Below, in pieces: positions 30,635-41,738 of a stretch of DNA of 64,000 nt. Source of the stretch: Simmondsia chinensis (taxonomy: Eukaryota; Streptophyta; Magnoliopsida; Caryophyllales; Simmondsiaceae). The DNA lies in NCBI GenBank assembly GCA_018398585.1, contig JAGTTD010000013.1:30273131-30337130 (forward strand). The letters are read 5' to 3'. The first letter of the stretch is position 1; the number at the start of each line of letters is the position of its first letter. The notes under the pieces are model-generated. The model was not told where the DNA came from. It saw only the letters and a list, made by a program, of their open reading frames with translations, and did not search any database. The translations under genes and the position numbers were made by a program.

Positions 30635-30650
30635 TCTTCTTGGATAATTG
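30001..30650. other. Spacer with poly(A) and (ATT)n runs
   Basis: It holds a run of 18 or so A near 30048-30066 and a (TTA)11 microsatellite at 30602-30634. The latter may be the reversed tail of the LINE fragment that follows. Nothing else is recognised. Confidence 0.5.
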
Positions 30651-31080
30651 AGTACAAGGCCTAAGATAGGTGCCAAGCACAAGGGCTAAGAAACACACAA
30701 AATACATGATACAAAAGTAAATAAGAAAAGAAAACATCAATTCACTAATCGCCTCAACAATCTAATATGACAAAAGAAAATAAAATAAAGTTTGATCATT
30801 AAAGGATAGACTTAATATTTCTAGCCACCTCATCTGGTTTATAAGGTAGGTCATGACACCGACCCGAAGCCCAATATCCGACTTGCATTGAGATACTCCA
30901 AGACAAGTTATCCTCATCCCACTTATAGTTATCAAAGATCATCATATTTCTTATGTTCCCCAACACGCACAACGTTATAAAGAAAACTTATATCCAGATT
31001 TTCTTTTGCACCGTACCACATATTTCCACCAAAGTCCATTGCTCAAATAGCTCTTTTAATGATCCAAATCTGAATTTGAA
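30650..31080 (-). pseudogene. L1-like LINE ORF2 C-terminal fragment
   Basis: The minus strand encodes text such as LKELFEQWTLVEICGTVQKK, then FITLCVLGNIRNMMIFDNYK and WSISMQVGYW. This resembles the end of plant L1 ORF2, where a zinc-binding-RT region gives way to a W/R-rich tail. The evidence is modest: no catalytic part is present. Confidence 0.45.
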
Positions 31081-31190
31081 TTCAAGTAACACATGAGAGG
31101 AACATCAGCTCTCCTCTCTCATCTCTCAGCCTCCCCAATGGTAAAAAACCACAGCACCCACGCGCCACCTTCCCCGGCTCGTGTAGGTGG

Positions 31191-33030
31191 GTGGCTGGCT
31201 GTCCAAGGGCCGGAGGAAAATCGTCGGACTCATCAACGTCTTGCCACTCTGGTCGTGGGTGCTTCGCCGCGGTACGTTGGCTTTTGGGTGGCCAGATCAA
31301 ACATCTACCCACCACCGCACCTCCATCGCCTCCAACCTCCACCACCGTTCCAAAACAATTGAGAAACCATCACCCACCTCTAGACTCCACCCCCCCACCA
31401 CCAATTTCCACCACCCATAACCGGTTTCCACCTCCACCTCCTAAACCGCACCTCCATCTCCATCACCGGCCACCAATCACCCCCACCTCATACACCAGCC
31501 ACCTCCATCACGGCCTCCTTCTCCCTTCAAGCCTTTCTCTTCCACCACCACTGGCCTCCATTCTCGAATCACCTAAAAAAATCCTCACCCCCTTCTCACA
31601 AGACACGCTTTCTTTTTCAAGACCCGACCACCGCATCTACAACCCTCTACCACCCTCGTCTCTTATTTTTCCTGTTTGTGAAATGATGATTGACGATGAA
31701 GGGGTGTCCATTTTCATTGACGGCCTACCAGAAAGAACGTAAAGCTCATGGCTTAGAGCTGTATTCCGGGATTTCAAGTCAATCTGCGACACTTTTCTTC
31801 TTGTGAAGAAAAGGTTGAGGTCTAGATGGTCTTATAGCTTTTTCGGTTTTATGACTTGAGCGAAGCTACACGGGCAGTTACATCCATAAATGGAAAATGG
31901 GTGGTGGGTGTCAAGCTTAGAGTTCAATGGGCTAACCCAGACTAAAGAACAATACCTCCATCCGCATGAAGCCGGCCATAGCAAAGGGAGGTCCAGCGGA
32001 CCAGAAGCGCAAGTGGTATTCATGAACAGGGGAACACACCACCTAATCGGTGTGGGGATGCTGTGAATGCAAATATTCCAAGGATTGTGGTGTCGAATAC
32101 TAGTAAGAGTGTGGAGGCATGGCTCAAGCAGTCAATCATTGCGCACTCGCCAGATGAGGTCAGTCTTGATGAAATCCTTATTTTTATCACAGAGAACAAT
32201 CTCTACGGGTTAACCCCTAAAGGGTTAAACAACACCACCTTTATCCTGGTATGTGACTCTGTTGACACCATGGACTCCTAACTTAGCCCCTGTAAGGAGA
32301 CTCTCCTACAGAAAATTCAGAGGGGTGTACAAGTATTCTGGCGAGACCCTTGGATCCTTTAATAGACGAGTGTGGATTGAGGTCCTTGGACTGTTTATCC
32401 AGTGTTGGTCTAGTGATTTTGCTAACATTGCCAAAGTATGGGGGAAGTTCGTAAGGGTGGATTCGAGAACGTCCGCTATGAGATGTGCTGATGTTGCCAG
32501 GATCCTGATTGACACTTGCTACACAACTTGCATTCATCAGATGGTCTAGGTTCAGTATAACTGGGGATCACGTTTGGTCCTAATTAAAGAAGGTAGCTCT
32601 TAGTTGATTCCAGACCACTTTAACAGAGTCGTTGCTCTAGCAGCCTTGGCCAGATTGGCTAGGGAGCATGCATCCTTTTCGATGCAGTCCTATCAAAGAA
32701 GTTATTATACCATAATAGCACGGCATACATCAGGGGGTCAACCTTGCCTAGAGCAGATAACAGATGTCTCAATTGTTTGGGAGGATCCTAGAACTCCTAT
32801 TCCAAGGTCAGTGAATGAAGGGATGGATGTTACTTAGCAGACGTTGGGATAGGTTTCTATCCTTTTCAATGGACAAGTCCCTGGGAGATCGGCCTTGGAA
32901 TGTTTTAACCCGCGGGCCGCACTGCTCCCTTACCTTCCATAGCCTGAGGCCTAATTACCACATCAGGACGATCGAGAAAATCAATATCCTCCTCTTCTAC
33001 TTCCATGGGGCGAGAGTGATGAAGCTGTAG
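31191..33030 (+). pseudogene. L1-like LINE ORF1 (RRM and DUF4283-like)
   Basis: A proline- and histidine-rich open stretch (31191-31680) runs into an RRM-like start (GVSIFIDGLPERT, then WLRAVFRDFKSICDTFLLVK and FGF after a stop). A DUF4283-like region follows (VWIEVLGLFIQCWSSDFANI, then WGKFVRVDSRTSAMRCADVA). Plant L1 elements use such an ORF1 as an RNA-binding protein. Several stops interrupt it. Confidence 0.65.
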
Positions 33031-33895
33031 CATCATAGCATCATGCCCAGATAACAATCCAGGAAAACGAAGCTCCGGGAAACACTAGTGATAATGACTC
33101 CCCAACTCTAGAGCGGAATCGCACCAGGCTTCGAGCCCTCTGCTTTGATCAGACACTCGCATACAGAAGTTAGTATGCCCGGGAACTAGAACATGACATT
33201 ACCGTTTGGAAGGACCTAGTACAGATCGGTGGAAAAAGGAAAAGCTGTGAACACCAAAAAGGGTCAGGAGAGTGCTAAAACATAAGATGAAGGAAAGAGA
33301 GAAGCGTGAGCTATAGGAATTCTTGAAGGACATGTCTCCCAGGAGTAGTGCAGGGAAATTGGCAAAGACCACTGGAAAAAAGAAAAAGAGGAATAGGGAA
33401 AATCGGGGAGACAGTGCTTCTGATGCTGAGAATATCCTAGAAGCGGAGAGAGAGTAATAGAAATGTAAAAAAGGCTGGGCCTGAATTTTGATGGGTTTGA
33501 TTCACCTATAGTGAAAGCCATGCTTGATAAAAGATGAAGCTGGGGAGAGAAGCTCACTGCTAAAGTCTGGTTTGAGAGGTCTTGTGTCGAGGCTTAGGTC
33601 CAAGATTAGCCCTAGTTTCATCTCGTGTGCTAATTTGTTGATCCTTTGCTGCTTAGTTCCTTGTTTCTTTTGTTTTAGCCTTTGTTCGTCCCACCTCTCT
33701 GTGTCTAGGTTGGCATTGTATTCAGTGTCCTGTTTGTCGTGTTCGGAGCTGCATTTTTTGCCTGTTGTTTTGTCTCATTGCTTTTGAGCTGGATGTTTTG
33801 GTCCCCGTCTTTTTGACAATTGGACTCAGGTCTCGCTTGGCGAGTGGTCTGTTTCTTTCACTGCTTTGCCTCAAATTATCAAAAAAAAGAGAGCA
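33030..33895 (+). mobile_element. ORF1 tail and 3' UTR-like end of the same L1-like LINE
   Basis: Charged text (33240-33470) is followed directly by a T/C-rich stretch ending GCCTCAAATTATCAAAAAAA, which looks like a plant L1 3' end. No ORF2 (endonuclease, RT) lies between, so the copy appears internally deleted or built from two pieces. No target duplication was found. Confidence 0.45.
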
Positions 33896-33899
33896 ACGG

Positions 33900-35250
33900 T
33901 CTCAGGAATGGTGAATCTCTCTTCGTTTAGCCTATGCTGCCACTTTTATTTCTTTTTTCTTGTTACTTCTTCTCCAATTCCGAATGTACGGGTACTGATG
34001 TGACAACAATTTTCTCCAACCGTTTTTGTTTTTTCTCGACATGCTCGACACGATCTAACTAGTACTTTCCTTGCTTCCTTTTACCCCTCTTAAAATGAGG
34101 AGGTTTTATTATTGATGACTCCATCAAGGCTCCTTAGCCACAAGGCTTGTTAGCTCAACACTTTACTTTCGATCGTTGTTATTTTCCATTGATAGAGATC
34201 CTGGAATAATTAGGAAATATAAATCCCGCAGAAACAAAAACACTTGAATGTATTTTGACTTTATCTAGAGGCCTTCTCATTATCTTATCATGTTTTTATT
34301 ATTATGATAGTAGTTTTTACCAGTTTAGGAGTTTTATCGTGTATATATATATATGATAGTACTATTGTTAGAGCAGTTTTTGTTAATGCCAGAGTAATTT
34401 CAACATAAAAAGAATCCAAAAGTCTTAATAATTGCCCTGACAATAACAAAAATTGCCCTGTTGAATGTGTTGTATAGTTTATATCTTTATACTCCATTCC
34501 TATAATATTTTCGACTATTACATATGTTATAATGTTGGTATTTTTAGGCTTGGTACTTGGTGAAGCGAGGATGATTTGAAAAGCAGTGAAGAACGTGCAA
34601 AAATGAAAAAATTCGAAGACTACGTTGAGAAATCTAACCATGTGTGAGAAAATGACCAACCAAGTCAAAAATTGGGCCAAAAAAGTGTCCCATTGGGTGC
34701 ACGGTTCGATCGTTCATGCATTTTGGCAACCGGTCAATCTTAAAAAACGAGAAAAAATTTAAAAAAAGAGTATCCATGACCCAACAATATCAAATTCCAT
34801 TGACGATACCATTGGGATCACTTAGATCTCTTCGTCATTTTGATATGTAATTTGACCCATAACTCATTACAAATAAAAAATTAAGCATATTTTAAGTTAA
34901 CTACACGTATTGTCGAAATAACGGCCGATCGATCAACTAGCGCAAGGCAAAGAAGTTTGACAATCGATCAATTGACGACGATGTGCCGTGCCTCTAGGGC
35001 ACACCGCCTCTATATAAAAGGGAGGGTTGGCCTAGTTTTATTCCTACTTTTTGCTCTTCATTCACATTTCCTCCTTCATGAGTTGCCCAGAGAGATCCGA
35101 TTCTAACGAAGGCCGAAAAGTGGTCAGAGTATAGGGGAATCCAAGCAATAGTCAAGTTAACACCGATCAAGGAAGCTTGTCAATCCATAAGTTTTTTTTT
35201 TTCCCCTTTTTTCATTATAATTTGTGATATGTAAAACTCTCATGGAGGGG
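33900..35250. other. Spacer with a promoter-like block
   Basis: It is mostly unrecognised. Around 35010-35025 there is CTATATAAAAGGGAGGG followed by a pyrimidine-rich, start-like stretch, which could be a core promoter or part of a solo LTR. No open frame follows, so I call no gene. Confidence 0.35.
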
Positions 35251-35257
35251 AAAACTC

Positions 35258-35625
35258 ATAGGATTCGTTTGGTTGCCACATGAATTGAATTCCTATGGGA
35301 AGTTGTATTTTTTAGGAATTCAATTCCTGTGTGAGCTACCCAAAGAATTAGGTAGAAAGCATTTGGTTTTCAGGATGAGAAATAGAACTTTCTGGGGAGG
35401 TTAGTTAAAAACAAAGGACTTAGAACTTATCTTTGGGGCCCGGGGGGGGGGGGGGGGGGGGGGGGGGGAGATAGGTAAGTTCCTTCTTGCTTTTTAAAGG
35501 AATTGAAAATTGCTAGGCAATTTGCACTTCCTACATTCTACCTATTTCCTGCCAACCGAGCAAGAGCCAAAGTCCATACTTCTCATGAATTTCTACTTTC
35601 TGCATACCAAATGAGGCCTAGTATA
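35258..35625. repeat. MITE related to the 17-kb array, with a G27 run
   Basis: It starts ATTCGTTTGGTTGCCACATG and ends ATACCAAATGAGGCCTAG. Internally it shares AATAGAACTTTCT and TAGGTAAGTT words with the array at 16740-17815. A run of 27 G (35442-35468) interrupts the middle. Confidence 0.6.
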
Positions 35626-36281
35626 GTGGTGAAGGATGGGTAGCCGTCCAGATTTCGGATGTGTGTGTTATTTTCGATAATGACTTTGTTATACTACTTC
35701 CGCACCTCCTATGGAGAATTTTATACTTTGAGAATGGTTTTCTTATTATGTGCTTGTAGCCATGTTTGATTTCCAATTTTATTTGCGTGTTATCTTGTGC
35801 TTGTAGCTTAGAAATTAGTATAATAGAGTCTTCACAAGTAGTCAAGGTTGAGGTTTTACCCCACTCTGAATACAATCTTTATACAAATAAATACTTAATT
35901 AGGAGTGACCAAAAAATTTGTTAGTGCTATTGAGATAATCCAACACTTAGAGTGATTAGATGAGTTATACCCTTAGACTACTTCATTACTGTAAGTGCTA
36001 ACTTAAGTATTAATCTAGGTTTACAGCGCTTGTAGCCTAAGTCTTTAAAGTCATTGTCATTGTAGTTTAGTCCTTGATAGATCATAATAAATTATTTTAG
36101 AGAATATTTTCTATAAGAATAGGGCTGCTTAGTGAGAGAGTACATGAATACTTTTATCTATTTTCAACTTTCCTTTCCAATCTCCATCACACAATAGTAC
36201 AATAAGCATGAAGCTTCTATATATATGCATGTAGTTCTTAAATTTGTTAACTAAATTCATCTTTTTTTTATTATTATTTAA

Positions 36282-36526
36282 AATAGTCGTTAATACTTGT
36301 AAATGTTTCAAAATTGGCCCCACATTTTTTCATATGTTCGAAATAGTCTCTAATATTTTATTTATGATAAAAAAAAGTCTCTCACTCGATAACCAAAATT
36401 AGGGTAAAAATTAAAAAGATGAAGGACTTATTTTGTCAAAAATTACTGCATGAGTAACTATGTTGAGCAAAAAAAAAAAAGAAGAGACCAATTTGAGTAA
36501 CTTAGAAACATCAACGACTAATGAAT
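36282..36526. mobile_element. MITE, about 245 bp
   Basis: The left end (TAGTCGTTAATACTTG, then GTTTCAAAATTGGCC) pairs with the right end (GACCAATTTGAGTAAC, then AACATCAACGACTA). The arms are about 37 bp and imperfect. The target site is AT-rich, so its duplication cannot be resolved. It is related to the intronic repeat at 18960. Confidence 0.6.
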
Positions 36527-36529
36527 TAA

Positions 36530-37263
36530 ATAACTCTATACATGTATAATTCGTACAAACATATATTCACCCATAAGCGTTAATATTATGCCCAAGAATA
36601 CTGATACAATTAATTTGGATTCTATCTCTATTTAGCTAGTTTAGCCATCGATGCAACCCCGGCTGGGGAAAAATCATCCGAGGGATGAATTCCATCTTCT
36701 TGATACGTGCCCAAATTAGGTATATTGCTTTAGAGTAATAGAGAAAGATCTTGTAGGGACATTCAACACGTAAGAGAAAAAGGGAATGAATGGTGCTTTT
36801 TGCATGCCCCCCCGGGGGGGGGGGGGTGTTAATGATATTCAGGTTTCCCATCCCATTATACATGCACCTCTTGGGAATGGTCTCTAACTTTTAGTTCATG
36901 TCCTTTCATTATCTATACATTGAGGTTCTTTGTAATTATTCAAATCATCAATGAGAAATGCTTGTCTTTTATCTTCACCTTTTTCTATAGTTTGGTAGAT
37001 TTTAGTTGCAATCTTCAATGGTGAAAATGAGGGTTGCATCACAGTATTAAAGTTAAAATTAAATAGAACTAAGACAAATGCAAGAAGACTCGAGGAAAAT
37101 ATGAATTGAAAACTTGGATGATTACACATTTATAAGGGCCCTTACTTATAGTATATAAGAAGCAAATCAAAAGTCTTGTCATTCAATAGTGCACTAATGC
37201 CCTCTTAGGCCGGTAACAATGGGAAGAGGGAGAGGAAATGAAAGCTTGCAATAACTCTACTAA
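36530..37263. other. Spacer with a C7G13 tract
   Basis: Unrecognised sequence. A block of 7 C followed by 13 G (36807-36826) stands out. No gene or clear repeat is seen. Confidence 0.4.
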
Positions 37264-38530
37264 GAACTATTTTAGGGTATATTTGTAATTTTGTACTCTC
37301 TGTATTGTATTCTCTTTATATACTCATGTTATACTTATGTACTGTATTTTAGAAGCTCAGTTCCTTTTTTTACTTGATATGGGTTTCTTCTCTTCTTGGA
37401 CTGATTCTTCTCTGTTTATTTTGACATCTTCTCATGGCATTCTCATCTTATTGTTATATGTTGGCGACATTTTGTTAACTGAGATCAATGAGGCCTTTTT
37501 GTCTTCCTTTAAAGATAAACTTGCTGTCATGTTTGCCATGATAGATCTTGGGCCGCTTTATTATTTTCTTGGAGTGGAGGCTACTCGCACTTAATATGGT
37601 TTTCATCTGTGTCAGAAGAAGTATTTGGAGGACCTTTTGGTTAAATTTTCCTTGAATGAGGCCAACATTGTTAGTACTTCTTTTCCAGTTAAGTCCTTAC
37701 CAAGTCTCACTGACGATGCACCTCCTTCAATCCTTTAGTATATCGCAGTATGGTTGGAGCACTTCATTACTTGACTTTGACCAAACTGGAAATTGCTCAT
37801 TCTACCAGTGTGGTGAGTCAGTTTATGCATTATCCTACTACAGTTCATTTGCAGTTAGTAAAGCGCATCTATCAGTACCTTAAAGGTACCCTTCATTTTG
37901 GTCTTTATCTTCATCCTCATTCGTTGTCTTTGTTAATTGCCTACATTGATGGTGACGGCAGGGACAAAGGGGGGATGTCTTGACATTCGTCGTTCTACAT
38001 TTGGTTATGCTATCTTTCTTGGGACGAATTTAAATTTCATGTAGTGCTCGAAAGCATGTTGTTCATTCTAGCATTGAGTCCGAGTATTGTTCTATGGCCT
38101 ATGCTGTTGTCGAGACCTATAGGCTCTGCCAATTGCTCAAGGCGTTCGGTGTTTTCTTGTATGCTCCCATTACTGTCTTTTGCGACACTATTAGTACCTT
38201 TTACCTGTCTACCAACCTTGTACTACATCGTCATAGAAAGCATCTTGCAGTGGATTTCTACTTTGTTCTTGAGAAGGTTGCTATTGGTGATGTTATATTT
38301 CGGTATGTTTCTTCGTAGTCATAGATCTCTGACATTCTTACCAGGGGATTATTGTTCTCTCGCTTTCAAGAACTTCGTTGCAATATCTCCGTGGGTGCCC
38401 TCGTTCAGATTAAAGGAGAATGTTAGACTATATTTATATTTTGTACTCTTTGTATTATATTCACTTTATATACTCATGTTATACTTATGTACCTATATTG
38501 TTAATATATATAGCCCTCCGTATCCCTAGT
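37264..38530 (+). mobile_element. Internally deleted Ty1/copia element
   Basis: Two related LTR-like stretches (about 37264-37350 and 38427-38530), both containing TTTGTACTCT, TTTATATACTCATGTTATAC and TTATGTAC, flank only the RT C-terminal half and RNase H. The left LTR-like stretch runs straight into RT sequence, so gag, protease, integrase and the RT start are missing. A purine-rich tract (AAAGGAGAA) precedes the right LTR (TGTTAGACTATA). Confidence 0.7.
37350..38400 (+). pseudogene. copia RT and RNase H remnant
   Basis: The blocks are ILLLYVGDILLTEI (YVGD, where the family has YVDD), MIDLGPLYYFLGVEATRT, SMVGALHYLTLTKLEIAHST, VKRIYQYLKGTLHFGLYL and LVLHRHRKHLAVDFYFVLEK. The catalytic aspartate is replaced by glycine and several frame breaks occur, so it is inactive. 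Confidence 0.8.
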
Positions 38531-38641
38531 GAGGGAACATTTTCCCTCTACAGACTATATACATGAATACTAAATACATTAAAAATACTAAGTACAAAAT
38601 ACATAAAATAAATTATAATGTACAAGTAAAAATATTGACAT

Positions 38642-38824
38642 TCAACACTTTGCATAAACAGAGTGCTGCACCTCGTTTATCCCTAGGGATAAAAGCTCAT
38701 CAATACATTGCGTCTTCCCAGTTTTCACCAACATCCTAGCATATACAGGCACTCCCAATAGCCTTACCCAAGCATACCTCTCTTTGCGGTATTTCTGATG
38801 CAAATAGGGATTAAAATAATCCAA
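38642..38824 (-). pseudogene. Possible L1 ORF1 (DUF4283-like) scrap
   Basis: A 60-codon minus-strand frame includes ERYAWVRLLGVPVYARM, which resembles the conserved W-V-R-x-x-G-V-P core of plant DUF4283 proteins. Nothing else supports a gene. Confidence 0.35.
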
Positions 38825-38849
38825 TTAAGATGAGAAAGAGAGAAAACGG

Positions 38850-39245
38850 GTTTTTTTTAATTGTAGAAATTGCATTCGAGTCGAGAAAATAGTGCAATAC
38901 GCAATTTTATTATAATTACGGTTTTGGGGCATTTTTGCTTAATTAGGTTTAGAGTTTTTGAGTTAGGTTTAGTAAGAATTAGAATATGTTTAGTTTTAGA
39001 GTTTAATTTGAATTAAGAGAAGGGTTTAGTAGTGTCTATAATAGGCTATTAGTTTCTTATTTTCGGAAGCTTTTTGATTGATTGAATTATTTTGATGAGG
39101 TTTATGTTTTGAGTTGATCTTCGTAAATTTATTTTGAAAGAGCTTAATAAAATTACATAGCTCATCTTGAGGTTATTACTCGGGTATTCGAAGAATCAAT
39201 GAGTTTTAGCCAATCCTTCTCAATTCGGCATCGTCGGGTATGATT
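38850..39245. other. Spacer, nothing recognised
   Basis: AT-rich sequence between the L1 scrap and the long-LTR copia. I see no coding pattern or repeat. Confidence 0.4.
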
Positions 39246-39250
39246 GACGG

Positions 39251-40235
39251 TGTTATATCCTAATTGGTAAGCATATGACCTAAACCATGCCTAGTGATAT
39301 AAAGATTAAGTTAAAATGAGCTAAAATAAGATTAGTTACAATTAGGTGATTATTACAAATACTAAGCGCGTCATTTGGTGTCAGATAGAACTAAAAAACA
39401 CAACACTTTGATATCTATTAAAAGTAACGGCATAAGATATAAATAAGTATAACTTGGAGGGCATTTCCAATCCAAAAATTGAAATTTGCATGTTTGGATA
39501 TTGTCCAAACTATCTCTGCCTAGCTGCCCTGTTGTATGTCTTTCCGTTTTATGAGCTGATGCGTGTCCTCTCCTGCTCCATTGATTTGCAATTAAGCGGT
39601 GAATTATGAATTGCTAGATCTATGTTTCTTTTGCTTGATTTGGGCCGTTGGTTGCGTTGAAAGGGACAACTGTGATGAGAGCTTGGTGGTGGCACACGAA
39701 TTAGACCCAAGGGGTACATAAGCTGAGTTTTAGGGTTTTGAGAGGCAGATGTTTGATTATTTTGTCTTTGCCTTCCTGTTTTATTTGGTTTTCTTCCCTT
39801 TGCTTCTTTCAGTCAAACCCTAAAAATAAAACCTTCTCTGACCCAAATCACGGAGGTTCCAAGCTCATGAGCCAAGATTCATGGTGATTTGCTGCTACTG
39901 GTGAGAAGTTCTATAAAGATTTAGGGTTAGATCTTTAGGTTTCTTCCTTAGAAGCTAAGAATGAGTCTGTAATTTGAGTTCTTATATTGTATTTATAAAT
40001 TAATTGGTTGTAATAAGTCAATAACTTGTAATAATCATTATTTATAAATGAGATTTCTCTAACATTATGGAGTAGAGGATGTAGGACCAATTTAAGGGTC
40101 TGAACCTCGGTAAATCTTGGTGTTCTTTGTTGATTCTTGTGTTAGTTTTTGAGATCTCATATATGTAATTCATTCATTTTGCTTTTTGCAACTTGTAATT
40201 CGGTTAACTAAGGCTAACTCATTAAAACATTAACA
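39251..40235 (+). repeat. 5' LTR of copia 2
   Basis: 985 bp, TGTTATATCC to CATTAACA. It is colinear with the 3' LTR once that copy's roughly 330-bp insertion is removed. Moderate divergence indicates an old insertion. Confidence 0.92.
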
Positions 40236-40275
40236 AGTGGTATCATAGCCATGTTTTAACGCTAGGTTTATTGAG

Positions 40276-41157
40276 ATGGCTTCAGCTAAACCCAATGTAG
40301 AAAACTTAAATGGTAAAAACGATTTTGAGCTTTGGAAGGTGAAGGTTAGAGCCTTACTGATGTCCATTGGTGCAAGCTTTGCAGTTGCTACCTGAAAAAG
40401 ACAAGCCCGCAGGTCTTACAGAAAAGGAAAAATCAAACATTGATGCAGTGGCGCATGGTAATATCCTTATATGCTTGACTGATGCTATTCTATCTAATGT
40501 TTCTGGTGTAGTGCTTCTGCTTTTTGGGCTAAGTTAGAACAACTATATACCTCTAAATCACTAGCTAAGATTCTACACTATTAAAATGGACAAAATAAAC
40601 TTCTAGAAGATAAAACTGATGAGTTTTATAGGGTATTAGGTAACTTAACAACTTTAAAATTGGAAATACCTGATAAGGTATGGGCTATAATATTGTTAGG
40701 GTCCATTCCTAAGTTCCTAAAATCACTTAAGATAGCTTAAGATATGGTATAAAGATTATATCACTTTTAGAAGTTGAGGATGCCCTAAGATCCAAGATTA
40801 TAGAGTTAAAGAAAGAGGGCAAATACACTGTTAGCCACCACAACAATAATAATAACAATGGTGACGATTGAATAGCGAGATGAAGACCTAGGAAAACCCC
40901 CAACAAGAAACTTGAAAAAAAGTAAGAATAGGTCATACTCTCAAGGCCAGAAGGACTTTTCCAATACTACATGTTTTAAATGTGCTAAACTGGGACACCT
41001 AAAACGTTACTGCCCTAGTAAAAGCCAAGCTAGTGCTGATAACACTGTTTCTGATGATTATAAATTTGGTGAAGTGCTTGTTGCTTCTTCTACTGCCACA
41101 ACACATGAATGGGCTCTTGACTCTAGGTGTAGTTTTCATATGACTTGTGATAGGTAG
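40276..41157 (+). pseudogene. copia 2 gag and zinc knuckle
   Basis: It starts ATG at 40276 (MASAKPNVENLNGKNDFELW) and then breaks frame several times. 40912-41157 encodes CFKCAKLGHLKRYCP, an intact C-C-H-C knuckle, followed by the protease start ALDSRCSFHMTCDR, where glycine of D-S-G is arginine. The MITE interrupts the protein directly after this. Confidence 0.85.
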
Positions 41158-41729
41158 GAGTGTCAACGAATAGAGTGTTTGATGAACTTTCCGTGTTCAA
41201 AATTGATTAGGACTTGTTTATGTTCACTAGGAGGGCTCGATAGCTTATCGAGCCAAGTTCGAGCAGGCTCGATAAACTTAATGAGCCGAGTTTGAATAGG
41301 GGATGCTAGGCTAGCTAATGTTCACGAATAGCTCGATAAGGGATCGTTAAGAGGCTCGATATGAGCTCGTTATGGGCTTGTTATGAGCTCGATAACAGTT
41401 CGTATTTGTTCAAAAATGGTTCGATAATAACTTAAAAAGCTTGGCTCATTAATGAGCTCGACTCGATTGCAAGCTTGGCTTAGTTTTAAATTCGATTGGG
41501 CTCAATAATAAGCTTGACTCGACTCGATAGTGAGCTCGACTCGGCTGGATAAGCATAATGAGCCAAGCCGAGCTGAGTATCGACCCCACTATATTCTTGT
41601 TGAACCGAGTTCGAACAAGGGTTAGAAATGCTAGAAAAGAGCTCGGCTCGAACTCGAGCTCGATAAGCCTTATCGAACTCGAGTTCGATCAAAGGGTGCT
41701 TGGCTTGGCTCAGCTCGTTTACACCACTA
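41156..41729. mobile_element. GAGCC-rich MULE-type MITE, copy 2, with 9-bp duplication
   Basis: A 574-bp insertion inside copia 2. The perfect 9-bp duplication GTGATAGGT (41147-41155 and 41730-41738) frames ends AGGAGTGTCAACGA and, inverted, TAGTGGTGTAAACGAGC. The protease text resumes after it (DRSYFINYESVNGG), confirming the boundaries. The interior is full of GAGCTCGATAA-type words with no coding capacity. Confidence 0.92.
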
Positions 41730-41738
41730 GTGATAGGT

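Noticed and set aside
31191..31680. Proline/histidine-rich protein gene
   Set aside because: It is low-complexity CCACC-rich sequence with open frames in several phases, and it runs into a LINE ORF1. It is more likely part of that LINE or its leader.
34288..34680. 130-codon minus-strand ORF
   Set aside because: AT-rich, hydrophobic, with no recognisable motif, promoter or splice context. It looks like chance.
36640..36840. Organelle DNA insertion
   Set aside because: The slightly different composition suggested this, but I could not match it to any chloroplast or mitochondrial gene.
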